From Blumeriella jaapii (lineage: Eukaryota; Ascomycota; Leotiomycetes; Helotiales; Drepanopezizaceae), in the NCBI GenBank assembly GCA_009599575.1, contig VWND01000004.1, positions 1,232,001-1,296,000 of the forward strand: a stretch of DNA of 64,000 nucleotides. The letters are read 5' to 3'. The notes below the pieces were generated by a model, which was not told where the DNA came from, did not search any database, and saw only the letters and a program-made list of their open reading frames with translations. Made by a program: the position numbers and the translations under genes. Positions within the stretch are counted from its first letter, which is position 1; every line of letters starts with the position of its first letter. Below are positions 45,190 through 57,299 of the stretch, piece by piece.

Positions 45190-45600
45190 AATAAAGCTTG
45201 CGTTTATTACAGTCTAGTAGAACTTGGTATTCGGCCAACCAAGCTTTTCTTAAAATCATACTATGATTTCCGAGGTTAATAATTAAGAAAAAAGTAAACG
45301 ATTGTATTCGGTTGTTAATAATAAAATTAAAAAACGTAAAATGTGTAATTAAATGGCCACGAGCTTTATTATACCTTTTTATAAAAAAAGAAGCCGAAAG
45401 AAGTTGAATCAAAAGTTTTAAAAAAAAAAAAAAAGACTTAATCAGCGCCGAATCGATTAACGTATAACCGTTCGCTTTAAAGTCGGCGAGCGCTTTTATT
45501 TTATACGAAAGGTTATTTTTAATAAATATAACGGGAATTATTAATAAATCGCTATTAAAAAGCTTTCGAACGTTAAAGTAACGTATATCGCGTAATACGT
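45190..45600 (-). pseudogene. Gypsy-6A protease
   Basis: The minus strand near 45590-45440 reads LRDIRYFNVRKLF, IKNNLSYKIKALADFKANGY, TLIDSAL. The retropepsin D-S-G-A-N-G is D-F-K-A-N-G here. Frame 45412-45188 continues the downstream part (LGNHSMILRKAWL, the GxxDxILGxxWL phrase). Confidence 0.88.
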
Positions 45601-45609
45601 TTAAAAAAA

Positions 45610-47100
45610 AGGCTTTGTTTAAGCCTGAGCGTTTTTTCGATTAGCGGAAAAGCTTTTAACTTTTTCGTATGCGTTTTGAAAGTCGTTTGAAAAAGGGTTT
45701 TCGTTTTTATTATTATTATTAAAAAGCGAATCTTCGGCCGGCTCGATCTCGTTTATATTTACCAGCCTAAAAAGGCTTTTGAATAAAACCGAAGATCGGC
45801 CCGTAAAAAGTCGTGCAAATTGGCTTCGAACCTTTTAATATAAAATAAAAAACGAGCGTTGTCGTTGGTCCGATCGAAAAAAAAAAACGCTAAAAGGGGC
45901 GTTCTGGCGTGAAAAAGGAGAAAAAACAAAAGGCTAAAAAAAAGCCTATGAAGTATTTGAGCGATTTTCGTACGTACGATTTAACTCGTAGTACGCTTTG
46001 GTTAAAAACCTATTATTTTGATAAATAATAAATTTGGTTGAAAAGCGATTCGCGTATAAAATTCGTTTAGCCAACTGATTTTATTCTTTTTAACGGACGG
46101 CGGTGAGCCAATTCTTAAAAGTCGTTGTACGCGCTTATTTCAAATACAGTTTTTTTCGTAAACGCTTTGGTATTTTATCGCGAAAAGCGTTTCGAAGCTG
46201 TTTATTAATTCGTATTTAAGCGTTCGCTGCGAAAATAAAAAATCGCAGATAAAACCGCTAAAAGTCGTCGTACGTATTTATTACAAGCATTTTAAACTCG
46301 TTTTCGATTTTCTGAACGTCGAAAAGGTCGGCCAGAAAATCGGCGATCTTTTTTATTAATTTTTCGAAAAATATAAAATCGAAACGGTCCAAAATACGCG
46401 GGATTAAAAACTCTTTTGCTACGCTTTCGGTCTGATCGAATATATAATTTTTGCGAAATCGATCGCTAGCGAAATAGTCGTAATAGAATTCGAGGTTGTC
46501 GAAAACTCTAGTTTTTTAATAACGTGCTTTGTAATTTTCACTATTATCTAGCTTAAACTTAAGGTTCGGAACGCGCTTTATGCGAGCTAATCGAAAATCA
46601 GCAGATAAATAGGAATTATAGCGTTTAAAGCGCGCTAGAATCTTGGCCGTTATAAGAAGATTTAAAAAAAGTTCGCGAAAAGCGTAAAGGTTGATTTGCA
46701 GCGTTTGTTAATTGAAATAAAACGTTGCGAAAAAAAGGAGAAGCAGCAAATTCGCGACTGGCAAAAGCACGTTCGATAGATTCTACCAAACGCTCTGATT
46801 GAAAGGTCTGCCGCAGTCGTATAATTTCCAGAAATTGTCGTTTACGCTTTTGCGCTTTTTTCAGTTGATTTTGCAGAAGTTTCAACTAAACGCTTTCAGC
46901 GCTAGGCTGCAAAAAAAAAGTGGCAGGCGAAATGGTTGGCGCTCTGCCTTTTCCTTTGTTTTTTTTTCCTCGGGAAGAGAACTGTTTTTCAGAAAAAAAA
47001 GCTTTTGGGAGAAGCTGTTTCTTTGCTGATTGAAAAAAGAAAGGTTAAGATATAATAGCAGAAGCTGAAAAGCTTTGCTAAAAAAAAGATCGTTGAACAA
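45610..47100 (-). pseudogene. Gypsy-6A gag
   Basis: The start region has a basic coiled coil (MKLLQNQLKKAQKRKRQFLE, frame 46885-46625), followed by capsid remnants (DNLEFYYDYFASDRFRKN, DFLADLFDVQKIENEFKM, NAFRDKIPKRLRKKLY). An Asn/Glu-rich linker (NNNNNKNENPF, FQNAYEKVKSF) leads to the protease. I see no zinc knuckle, which some chromoviruses of this type lack. Confidence 0.78.
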
Positions 47101-47230
47101 AAGCCATTTTTCGCGAAATGCGAAAATAAGCTTTTTTACGACCGGTCGATCATCTTGGTATAACCCGTGAAAAATTCGAAAGAAAAGATAATTTACGCCG
47201 TCGCTAACGTAAAAAAAAAGTTGTTAATAA

Positions 47231-47497
47231 TATAACGATTTAATTAGTCGAAGGGTTGGAAAATCAGTTAATTGGTCGCCGAGTTTATATAATATAAAAA
47301 ACGAACCTTTGGTTCTGTAACAAAGATATTCACTTAAAATCAACAATTGCAAAAAGCAAAGGTTTCTAAGGGGAGAAAGCCTTATATACATAATAGTCTC
47401 CACAGTTGATGGGAGACCCACCAGGAGACCAGGGAGCTTGCAACTATACGTAGTTGCTGGGGTGACATACGAGGTGGCAAAAGAGTGAATCGTCACA
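47231..47497 (-). repeat. Gypsy-6A 5' LTR (267 bp)
   Basis: It ends GAATCGTCACA. It is less mutated than the partner in its outer half (GACCCACCAGGAGACCAGGG is intact here and altered at 41279 on). Confidence 0.95.
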
Positions 47498-47502
47498 AAA
47501 TC

Positions 47503-48282
47503 TTTTAATTTTTATTTATTATCGTTTTTTATTTGCAAAAGTAAAAAAAATAAATTCGTTTTTTTAAAATACCGCTGCCAAACGATTTGCATAGCTATCA
47601 TCTCGGTTTTTAATAAATAAGCCTATATTAATTTTATAAATAAACAAATGGTTGTAAAAGCTGCGTTTTAAAAAAGCGTATACAATACTAAATAAATCGG
47701 CGTTTTAATTAGCAAAATCTTTTTAAAAAAGCTTTTATAAGCCCTTTTTTTAAACGTATTTGTATTCTGCTTTATATCGGTTTAAAACAAAATAAATTTA
47801 TTTATTTACAGCAGAAGCGGTTTGATAAGCAGTTGTTTTTGGTTTAAATTGCTTCAGCCAAAGGTCGGTATCGATTTCGAATTTTAAATCGAATAAAAGG
47901 TTTCGAATAGAATAGAAAAATATTTTCGATATTTTGATTGCTTTTGCTTGCACTTAAAAGGCTTGCGAAATCGAAATCGAATTGGATTGAATTGGGTTGT
48001 TGCTGTTTTTGGTGCGCAGGCTGCAGGTTCGGGCTTGGCGCAAATAAATAGGTTTTTGTTGATTTTGGTTTTGGTTTTGATTGCGCAAACTAGGCGCGAA
48101 CGTGTAAAACGCGTATAATCAAAAGGTCACCTTTTAGTATCTGATCTCAGCTATTCCGAAAAAGTCGTCGATTTTAGCGTAGCTCCAAATACAAGAAAAA
48201 GTCGCTTTTTGCACCGTTTTGCTACCTTTTTTTAGTAAACCTAGCTGCTTTATGATTAACAGTAAAATCAACCACTGATTAA
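47503..48282 (-). pseudogene. Copia gag N-terminal part and leader
   Basis: By position between the 5' LTR and the Gypsy-6A insertion. Frames are short, and I do not recognise the gag N terminus. The minus-strand leader next to the LTR reads TTAATCAGTGGTTGATTTT, the likely primer-binding area. Confidence 0.55.
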
Positions 48283-48479
48283 TATTGATATTATATAAAA
48301 AGATTGTGTATTTACAATTAAGATATTGCAATAACTAGGGTTGTATTGCGAAAGAAATCTAAAAAGTAAACTAGCTATCGCACGGAGTATATATAGATAA
48401 GGCTGCACGCTTGCAGCCTACCATCACGTGGTATGATCATATGATTGTGCGCATAATCAACCACCACCATATACCCATA
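48283..48479 (-). repeat. Copia 5' LTR (197 bp)
   Basis: It starts TATTGATATTATAT, a mutated TGTTGGTATCACAT, and ends ACCCATA. CACGTG is at 48425-48430. It shows the empty site for retroposon B. Confidence 0.93.
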
Positions 48480-48484
48480 TTATC

Positions 48485-49030
48485 GATATTATAGCTTTTC
48501 GCATTCGCAGTGAACAAACATTTCCAGTTATTTTAAAAGATTCAGCGCTTTCGGCTGCTTAAAGAAACTTCGTATTATCGTTTTTTTTTGACGTTACCAG
48601 TTTTATTAAAAGTCGAAAACATTCTATTATGAAAGCGCGACGACTTCCTAAATTTTTTTATTTAAAAAATCGCTGAAAAAAGCCACGCTCAAAGCGATTC
48701 GAAAAGATTTTCCTTCGAAATCTTAATTTATTTAGCTAATAAACAAATTCGCGCCGAATTAAAAATTAAACGATAAACGTAAGAGAATAAAAAAAATACG
48801 AGCTAAAATAAAACAAAAAAAACCGAAAAAAAAGTTTACGAAATAATCAAAAGATTCGAAAAAGCTAGAAAACGCCGAAACGAATTCCGAAAGGAAATTA
48901 AACAATTTTAATAAAAACTTAACGCTTTCGAAAATATCGAAAAAAAAGTTTCTATACTTTTTAACATCGTTTTAATTGAAAAAAAAAAGAAAATAACTTA
49001 AGCCGGCGATTATTATAAATTTTTTTCGAA
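48485..49030 (+). pseudogene. Gypsy-1 copy 2, leader and gag N terminus (truncated)
   Basis: The complement of about 10815-11370. Readable gag pieces are the coiled-coil segments KIRAKIKQKK-like, KAR-KRRNEFRKEIKQF and ENIEKKVSILFN. It stops at 49030, where a Gypsy-7 LTR begins at its TATA box; the rest of this copy is absent from the window. Confidence 0.88.
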
Positions 49031-49031
49031 G

Positions 49032-49196
49032 TATAAAAGCAAAGCACTCCTTTAGATAGTATTATAAGCACGCAGTTTAATTCATACCTTTACTTATTTT
49101 CCTTTTTCTTTTTTCGGTTTTTTTTAGAAATTTCTTAAATTATTTTACTCACCGATATATAGCCGTATTTATTTGATTTTCCTATCTATTTTTACA
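49032..49196 (+). repeat. Gypsy-7A 5' LTR, truncated at its TATA box
   Basis: Matches 33797-33961 and starts exactly at TATAAAAGCAAAGC, so the first ~100 bases (U3) are missing. It ends TTTTTACA and is followed by element interior TTTGATAATTTACGC. Confidence 0.85.
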
Positions 49197-51350
49197 TTTG
49201 ATAATTTACGCAGGGATTTAAACTTCGGTGTTTCGTTTTTATATATTCGCCGATGCATTTTTTAAATTCACAATTAAAGTCGATTTCGATATTTCGCCAT
49301 TACGGCTTAAAAAACCTTTTATATAATATTATTCGCAGCTGTATTATATAAAAAACTTTTAATAGCTTTTTTATTTTGCGCATAATTATTAAATTATAAA
49401 AATGCAATATATTTTAAAAACGTTTGAAATTACGGTTAGGCAATCCTGAATCGTGCGAAATTTAAAGCTCGAAAATCGCTTTTTTATTAAAAAATAACAA
49501 ATCGAATATTAATTCGTACGCTTCGACCGCTGCGCTCGGCCTTTTTAAATTAAATTTTTTTTAGTTAAACGTTTAGCGAAAACTCAACCTTTTAATTTTA
49601 CGCTTTGTAATTATAGCAATTATAATTTGCGGCTTTTTATTAAAAATAGTAAGAAAATAGCTGTACGTGCATTGGTTTAAGCCACGAAATATCGAAACCG
49701 TGAATTATATAGCAATATTATATTAATTTAATTAACTTATTAAAAAACAAGTCTTTTAATATATTATTTTTATATCTGGACGCAATTTTATTTTATTTAA
49801 CTTTTTTGAAAAACACAAAAACTTTTTTAATAGCTTTTTTATTAAAAACGATTTTTTTTATATTAAAAACTTTTAATTTGCAATTTCAGAAAACATTTAT
49901 TTATTTAATTCAAATCTTATTAACATTTTCGCTAATATTATAAATAATAACCCTTTTCGTTTTTTTATGCGAGGCCGCATGCTTTTTCCTGGCTTTTTTG
50001 ATGCACTTTCGTTTAATAGCGTCAACGTTACCGATTTTATCGAAAAATATAAAAAAACTTATAAAAATTTCGGAATTTTTAAAACTAAAATTTTCGATAA
50101 ACTCTTTCGTTATTATAACCCAATTATTAAAAATATTATTAGATTAATAAATAAATAAAAAGTTGTTAGGGCTCGAGACTGGCGTAAGCTAGTTAAAGTT
50201 TTAAAATCGGAATTCCGAAACTACGATCGCTAGCAAATTCGCGATACTATCGCTTTTTTTAAACAGTTTATTATAATAACTCGCTAAGCCAAAAAGCTTA
50301 AGGCTTATTATCGTATTTATACGAAAGTTTTAACGTTTTCGTTAATAAAAAGGTTTCAAGCGTAATTAAACAAAAAAAATTGTTTTTACTTAGCTTTTCA
50401 ATTAATATTCGCAATAAAATTATTAAGTATTTTAAGATTAATAAACAAAATCTTAAAATCTTCGATTAATATTTCAAATTTATAAAATTCGTTTTTAAAC
50501 AAAACCAAAGCGAACGTACTATTAAAGCCATAAACCAAAAAAATCTTTTTTTTTATTTACAAAAAAAACATAAAAGCTTTAATGCAAAAACATGCCCAAC
50601 TATTAAAAATTACCGAAATCGCTAAAAAACAATTAGTTTTTATATTATTTAATCGTTTTGCAAAGTTTATTAGCTTGAAAAAGCTTAATAAAAATATCGA
50701 AACTTTCGTATTAAAATTTACCGATATTAAAATTCAAGAATTACAAAGTAAAATCGAAAATCTTATATAATAGCAAAAAAAACTTTTTTACGTTAATTCG
50801 AATAATAAAAACGATTAAAATAATTTTTATAACAATTATTTTTTTTAAAATGCGTGAATCGATTAGCTTCGTTAAGCTACCGTAAAAATAATAGCTACAT
50901 AATAGCAATCTTCCCGTATTAGCGATTAAAATTAGCGAAATATTAATTATAATAACGATTTTAAAAAAAAAAAGAAAACCAACGCGAAAACCAAAATCGC
51001 GGCTATTAAAATAATAAAAGTAATTATCAAAACAGACTCCGTAGTCTTAAATATAAATTCTGTGATAATAAAAAAATTTATTGCGAAAAACCTTATATTC
51101 GCTTTGAATGCAAAACATTTAATTTTTGTATAAATAATAAAATCTGTTATATTAATAAATACGAAGCGATTTGCCTCGAACCGGTAAAAACAGAAATAAG
51201 CCCTTTTAATAAAACTGAAAATCAAAGCTGATTAAATATTATTCGTTTAAAAATAAAAAGTACGAAATAAAACGATTGTTTAAAAAACAGAAAAAATGCG
51301 AAAACGATTTTTATTAGTAATAGAAAAAACATTTCTAAAAGCGTATTAAC
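49197..51350 (+). pseudogene. Gypsy-7A gag (plus strand)
   Basis: Frame 49967-50158 reads MRGRMLFPGFFDALSFNS, VNVTDFIEKYKKTYKNFGI and FDKLFRYYNPIIKNIIRLIN. It continues with ARDWRKLVKVLKSEFRNYDR, TIAFFKQFIIITR and AKKLKAYYRIYTKV, the gag capsid pattern of fungal gypsy elements. Frame 50582-50770 is the next helix block. A Cys-rich stretch (FECKTFNFC, ICYINKYEAIC) at 51090-51180 may be the nucleocapsid. The copy ends near 51350, where the inverted partner begins. Confidence 0.8.
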
Positions 51351-51504
51351 GGATCGTATTTTGTCAGTTTTGCGATTATAAAAAATGCTAATATTAATAC
51401 AAAAAAATAAAATATATAAATCGGATTTGTTTAATACAAAAACGAAATTTTCGAAACTTTTATTTCCGAATTAATAGCTAAAAATATTAATATTAGCTAT
51501 TTTT

Positions 51505-51537
51505 ATTCGCGATGCTATTTCGATTGACGACGTAAAT
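51505..51537 (-). repeat. 33-bp imperfect palindrome, site 5
   Basis: Plus strand ATTCGCGATGC to GACGACGTAAAT, i.e. the motif in reverse orientation relative to sites 1-4. It lies downstream of the Gypsy-7B protease and reads opposite to the sense seen in Gypsy-6. Confidence 0.65.
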
Positions 51538-51685
51538 GCTTTTAGCCGAGTATTTTCCAGGTTTTATTATAGCTTAGCGTTTATCCTGAAACCAAAGCCG
51601 GCTATTTGTTTCCCGATAAAACGTCGATTAAAAAAACTTTGTCGCCGGCGACAGTAATTTAATTTTAAAAAAATCGGTTTTAATT

Positions 51686-52729
51686 TTAAAAAAAAGCTTT
51701 TATTTGGCCGTTTTCGATGTATTTAAAATTAACGAAACTTTTTAAAATCCAAAGCAATTTAAAAATAATAAAATAAAAGCATTTTTTTATTATTAAAATT
51801 TTTTTATAAATAATAATATTTTTAATATCGACTTTTATATTCCGTACAATTTTATCATATTTAATAGTATTTCTATTAACAATAATATAAATTATTCGTT
51901 TATCGATAATAATCGAAATTCTATTAGTTTCGGCTGTTTTCTGGTTTATGCAATTAATTTCGGCTTTATTATCGAATAAAGCAAAAGCGGTCGTACTTTT
52001 TTCAAGTATTATTTTTATTTTTAATATTTTTATAGCCGTGTAAAAGCAATTTCGTCGTTTTGACTTTTGAATTTCTATAACAAAAGCCAAAAGGCTGACT
52101 TTTTCCGAAAATTCCTTTTTATCGGCTAAATTAATTACGATATTATAAGTTTCTTTCTGGTTTTTTTTAAATTTAAAATCGCTTTTTTTTCGAATAATTT
52201 TAATTTTTTCGTTTTTTTTTAATGCAAAAATTTATTTGTTAATAACTTTATCGAATCTTTTTTTTATGCTAAATAAATCGCTGAATTTCAATTTAATTTT
52301 TTGTTTTATAATCTTTTTAATAGCTTCGTCGACGGCTTCGAAGCTAATATATTTGTCGATTCATTTTTCGCTTCGCATTAATAATAAGCGTTTAAAAGCT
52401 GGTATTTTTTAAATAATTTAAACCGGAATATCGGTATCGATATCTTTTATATCGTCGTTAATTTCTTTTATTATAAATATATTTTTAATAATTTCATCGA
52501 TTTCTTTTCGAATTTCAAAATCTTTTTTCCGTTCGATCTTAACGTTTTTTTTCATACCAGCCGGTTTAGCGAATAAAACAAAAGCATTTTGCTTTCTTAT
52601 AATTCGCTAGCTTAATTATACAGCTATAATATCTGCAAATGCGATAATTGCATTAGTATTATATATATTTGTTTTTTATTTATATATTTGAATTTTATTT
52701 ATATTTAAAATAAAGTTTTCTTTTTAATT
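51686..52729 (-). pseudogene. Gypsy-7B protease and upstream linker
   Basis: Frame 52090-51686 contains TAFALFDNKAEINCINQKTA, then RISIIIDKR, then NTIKYDKIVRN. This is a retropepsin whose D-S-G is D-N-K. Upstream (52100-52729) is a basic, low-complexity linker without recognisable domains. It belongs to the minus-strand copy whose gag lies at 59330-60120. The polymerase expected downstream is missing because the copy breaks near 51400. Confidence 0.82.
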
Positions 52730-52938
52730 AATACGCTTTTTGAAATATTTTTTCTTTTACTAATAAAAATCGTTTTCGCATTTTTTCTGTTTTCCAAGCA
52801 ATCGTTCTATTTCGTACTTTTTATTTTTAAGCGAATAGTATTTAATCAGCTCTGATTTTCAGCTTTATTAAAAGGGCTTATTTTTATTTTCACCGGTCCG
52901 AAGCAAATCGTTCCGTATTTATTAATATAACAGATATT

Positions 52939-53111
52939 TGTTAGGGGTGCGAACGAGCAGAAGGTTCGTAAATGAATTGCATTAACTACGAGGTTCTAAG
53001 TTAAAAGTGTTGCGAAGTCTAAGATATAATATATGCGGGCTCCGATATCACGTGATAACAACGTGATTTTCGGACCACGTGACCAACGAACTAACGTTTT
53101 ATCCTTTTATA
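52939..53111 (-). repeat. Gypsy-3B 3' LTR (173 bp)
   Basis: Starts TGTTAGGGGTGCG. It differs from Gypsy-3A LTRs by two single-base deletions and transitions. Confidence 0.93.
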
Positions 53112-53199
53112 TATAATTCTTCTTTTTATTTTTTTATTTAATTTTTTCGTCGTCGGAATTTACTTTTATAAATCGAGCTTCGTTCGCGAAGCGTTTTTG

Positions 53200-55060
53200 T
53201 AAACGAATGCGGAGTTTAGCTGAAATAGTAGGAAAAATAGTAAAAGAAACAAGCTTTTTTAGTTTCGGAAGCAAAACAACTGATTTTTTTGTAATAAAAA
53301 GGAAATTGATAGCAGTTTTTTTATGTTTGATAACGGTTATAAAAGCTTTTTTTAATAGTAAAGGCTCGTTTTCGTTATTTATCGATTTGGCACGTTTTTT
53401 ATTAACAATTCTGGCTTTAGCCAGTTTTACTTTAATCGGGTAAGGTTTTTAAAAAAAACGTGTAGCGAATTCAATTATAAAACTGTATGCGTTAATAACG
53501 TTTTCTAATAGTTTTTAAAATTAATTTTCGACGTTATAGCCGCGCTATTATATAAAATAAAAAAAATTAAAGTTTCGTTTAAAATCGAAAATAGCGTTTA
53601 TAGCTTATAATAAGCTGCCGTCGGCGTCGATAAAAACAAATAATAAAAAAAGGTTTTTCTGCCCTAGAAAAAAGTCGTTGTAAACAAATTTGAGCAAATT
53701 GGTATAAAAGACGGGATGTAATAATTCTTGCTCGAAAAATAATTTTAATTTATAATTATAAAAGTTTAAAACTTCGGCGATTTTGTAAAAACCGTAAAAC
53801 TTGTTATCGAGCTTTTTAATTGATTTGATAAAAGTAATATTACGCTTATTAAAAAACACGTTATTTTTTATTCGATAAGCAAAAGCTGATTAACGGTGTC
53901 GGTTAAAATAATATTTTTGGTCGGCCAGCGCTAAAATCAGATTCGTGCGTAATAATAATTTTATTTTTTTTATTTTTTTTGCAAAATCGTTTTTTTCCGC
54001 GTTTGCTATTTGTAACGTGCGAAAAATCGAGGCTAAAATAAGTTTGGGTAAAAAAAAGCTTAATCGGAAATAAAAGCTTTTGTTAGCGTAGAAAAAGAAA
54101 ACTCCGGTAAAAGCGTTTACAACGTTATTTGCTGCGAATTCGGCTAGAAAAAGCTAGTTTTTTCAGTTTTTTTAAGCGTATTTAATAAATTGTTTAAAAT
54201 AAAAAAATAAATAAGCGTTTGCGTTTTCGGTTTGGCCATTTGTTTCGGAATAAAAGCTGATAAATAGCGTAATATTAGTTTCGAAACGGTAATTAATAAT
54301 TTTTCAAAATTGTGAAACGAATAAAAAGCTTCGGTTTGAAATTATAAAATCGGAAAAGCTATATAAGCGCTAAATATTTTTATAAAACAGCTTGGCTAGA
54401 TCTAACGCTTTTATAACTAAATAACAAATTGTATAATATCGTTTTTTGGTAAAGCGATATATTATTATTATAATCAGATTATTTCGATTTTATGCTTTTT
54501 TACAAAGAAAAAGCTTATAAAATCGATTGATATATGGTTTTAACGGCGTAAAAAAATAGACAAAGATTTGAAAAGTTTTTGGTAACGTTAATTAATATTT
54601 GTATTACGAAAACAGCCGTTGCAATTGCGCATAAATCTTTTGCAATTTTCAAAAATCAATAGCTAATAATAATTTCTGCTGATAATCTCGTATAATTTGT
54701 TTTTTTCGGAATAGCTTATTTTTATTAAATTATAGGCTATTTGCAAAAGCCAGGTGCGAATAAGAATATTTAAACTCGGTGTATTTAAAACGTATAATCG
54801 GTTTCGAAAATACAATTTGTTATTACGTATAAAATATTCGGAAAGTTATAAGTTTTTTAATTTCGGAATACTTTTTGATTTAAGCATTTCTTTTTTGATA
54901 GCAATTTATAATTTATTAATAGAATAATATTCGTTTAATAATCGTAAAAGCTTTTCGTCGTTTATTTCGGATATTTGTTTAAATAAAATTGGAAAAGCGT
55001 TTAAAATTTTAATTAAATAATATTTTTTAAAAAAAGCTTGGTTTTGGAATTGGATTTTTT
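53200..55060 (-). pseudogene. Gypsy-3B integrase, GPY/F module and chromodomain
   Basis: Frame 53859-53605 reads KLDNKFYGFYKIAEVLNFYN, YKLKLFFEQELLHPVFYTNL. The module and the chromodomain (about 53480-53610) match Gypsy-3A position for position. The open plus-strand frame 53207-53443 is a shadow. Confidence 0.85.
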
Positions 55061-56600
55061 CGTTTGAAAAATTCTGGAAAAGGTTTTAAAAACGTCGGGT
55101 TAAAAAATCAAGTTTGCTATTTTGTTTTTCAGATTTAAATATAATTACAAAATTAAAACCAGCTAAAAACTCGCTTTAGCGTATTTAACGTCGGTTAAAT
55201 TATTTGATTATTATAAAATATTCTAAGTTTCGGTGGTTTGTAAACATACGAATTAAATAAGCAGCTTTTTGTAATTCGGCTCTCCAATTTTCGAAGCAAC
55301 GTATAATAGCGAGAAGTTTTTTGTTATAGATCTCGTAATTATATTCGGCTGAATCGAACTTTTTCGATATAAAAGCGATTAAATAAAATATTTCTGCATC
55401 GTTTTTTTAAAAAAAAATCTTTAAAAAAACGTAATTAAAAGCGTCAGTTTTAACAAATATCTTTTTGTCAGAATTGAAATAAAACAACGTAAATGCAATC
55501 GTAAAAGCTAATTTAAAAAACTCGAAAACTTTAATACAATTATTATTAAAATCTTATTTAATATCTTTTTTCGTCAGATTTATTAAAAGGATAATAATGC
55601 GAAAAAAACCTTTGATAAAGCGTCGGTAGAAATTTGCAAAACTTAGAAACGCTTATATGTTTTTCACGTTGGAAAAAGGGTTCTAGCTAATAATAGCTTT
55701 CAACTTTTTAAAATCCATTTTGATTCCAGTAGTAAAAATAATTATTTTTAGATAAACGATTTCTTAAACTTTAAATTCGCATTTTTTTATATTTAATTAC
55801 AGGCCAGCGTCGGAAAAAGCTTGAAAAACGAAATTAACGTATTTTTTATGTTTTTGAAAATCGTTTAAATAAATTAAAATATCGTTTATATAAGCTGTGC
55901 AAAAGATATTTAAATAAAATCGTAAAATATCGTTTATACGAAATTAAAAAATAGCAAAAGCGTTGCATAAACCGAAAAGCATAATCAACGATTCGAATAA
56001 ATCATATTTCGTATTAAACGCAATAAGCTATTTATGGCCCTTTTTTATTCGAATTTTATTAAAAGCGGCAAAAACGTTAAGTTTAATATAAAATTTCGCT
56101 TTGTTTAATCGAAAAAATATTTTTTAAATTAATAGCAAAAAATATCGGTTTTTAATTGTTATAATATTAAAAGCTTTGTAATCGACGCAAAAACGTAATC
56201 CGCCTTTTAGCTTTTTTGCAAATAGGATTGAAAAAGCGGCGGGAAAAAAGCTAGCTCGAATCCAGCTTTTTTCGAGGTTTTTTTTTAAAATTTGCGTAAA
56301 ACTTAAAATTCGTTAATTAATATATTATATAAAAAACCGTATGAAAATATTGCGTTAAAACGGAATTTTATCGTATAATTAACGCTTTTTTTATAAAACG
56401 TAAATTTATCAGTTTTAATAAGATCGAAAGCGGCCAGATAATAATAATAATATTAAAAGAGTTTTATTCGGAGGTCGATTAGCGGTTTGATTTAAAAAGC
56501 TAAACGAATATTTTTTAAAAAGGCTTTAGCGAAGTAAAGTTTAGCTGATAAATGTTGTTATTTAGCTTAAAAAAATTCTCGTCGTAACTGGTTTATTTTT
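55061..56600 (-). pseudogene. Gypsy-3B reverse transcriptase and RNase H
   Basis: Collinear with 20961-22300. The YIDD box at 55881-55889 reads YIND, the same change as in Gypsy-3A, so it may predate both insertions or be a convergent hot-spot change. RNase [14 protein letters not shown] lies near 55330. Confidence 0.85.
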
Positions 56601-56989
56601 AATAATATAAAATTAGGGTCGTTTTTAATTATAACGCCGAATTTTTGTAAACGTTGGTCGATTTCGTATAATAAAATTAAAAATACTTCGATTCCGGGCT
56701 GAAAAAATAAAATATTAAAAGCGGCAGCTTTTGTACGGCGAAGAAAGGCTAATTAAACGATTGATTTATAAAAGTGGCGTTTTTGAATTAAACCTAAAAC
56801 AGCTAATTAATAAAAGTTTTGAAATAAGCAATTAAAACGGCAAAAGTCTAAATTAAAACAAAAAGTATTCGTAATCCAATTAATATAGGGGTTATGTATT
56901 TTAAGCCAGGATTTGCTCAGAATAAGATCGTATTTCCTTAATATTATAATAAAAGCTGTAATTCGTTCGGTATAGCGGGCGATATTAAT

Positions 56990-57250
56990 TTAAAAAGAGA
57001 TTTGATAAATAACGTCGCCGTAAATAAAAAAAAGTTCGTTAACTACGGTAAGTTTACGTAGGTTAGTAAATAAAATAAAAGTTAATTCGTAGTATTGCAC
57101 GAAAAAATAATTAATAAAATTATCGGTAGCTCCGGAATCGTTTAAAAAATAAGTTTTAATATATGTATTATTAATAATTATAATACAAAGCAATATTAAA
57201 TATAATTTCGAAACGCCGTTTAAAATAAATATTTCTAATTTATTTTTCAA
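56990..57250 (-). pseudogene. Gypsy-3B protease with intact active-site triad
   Basis: An 86-codon frame holds YFLNDSGATDNFINYFFVQY and LRKLTVVNEL. The catalytic D-S-G (57131-57139) is intact and the fold-spanning segment is open. Gypsy-3A has D-F-E at the same place. Confidence 0.9.
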
Positions 57251-57299
57251 AGGTTTTTAATAATAACAATTATTAAAAACAATCAGTTTCCCGACTTTT

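Larger units (their letters stand above)
41092..47497 (-). mobile_element. Gypsy-6A: complete chromovirus inside the copia gag
   Basis: The LTRs are 267 bp each (41092-41358, 47231-47497), with the duplication AAATC at 41087-41091 and 47498-47502. It has the best-preserved proteins of the window: a 272-codon open frame covers most of the reverse transcriptase. Minus-strand order: gag, protease, 33-bp palindrome, reverse transcriptase, RNase H, integrase, GPY/F and chromodomain, purine tract, LTR. 6.4 kb is a normal length. Confidence 0.96.
35721..48479 (-). mobile_element. Ty1/copia element inserted in Gypsy-1 copy 2
   Basis: The LTRs are 35721-36126 (406 bp, of which 209 are a later insertion) and 48283-48479 (197 bp). 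The duplication TTATC is at 35716-35720 and 48480-48484; uninterrupted Gypsy-1 reads TTATTATCGATATTATAGC. Minus-strand order is gag, zinc knuckle, protease, integrase, reverse transcriptase, the copia order with integrase before polymerase. Gypsy-6A splits the gag region. Confidence 0.93.

Noticed and set aside
50947..51225. 92-codon hydrophobic frame, also at 58849-59335, resembling a membrane protein
   Set aside because: Antisense to the gag/nucleocapsid region of Gypsy-7 in both arms; hydrophobicity comes from T-rich codons.
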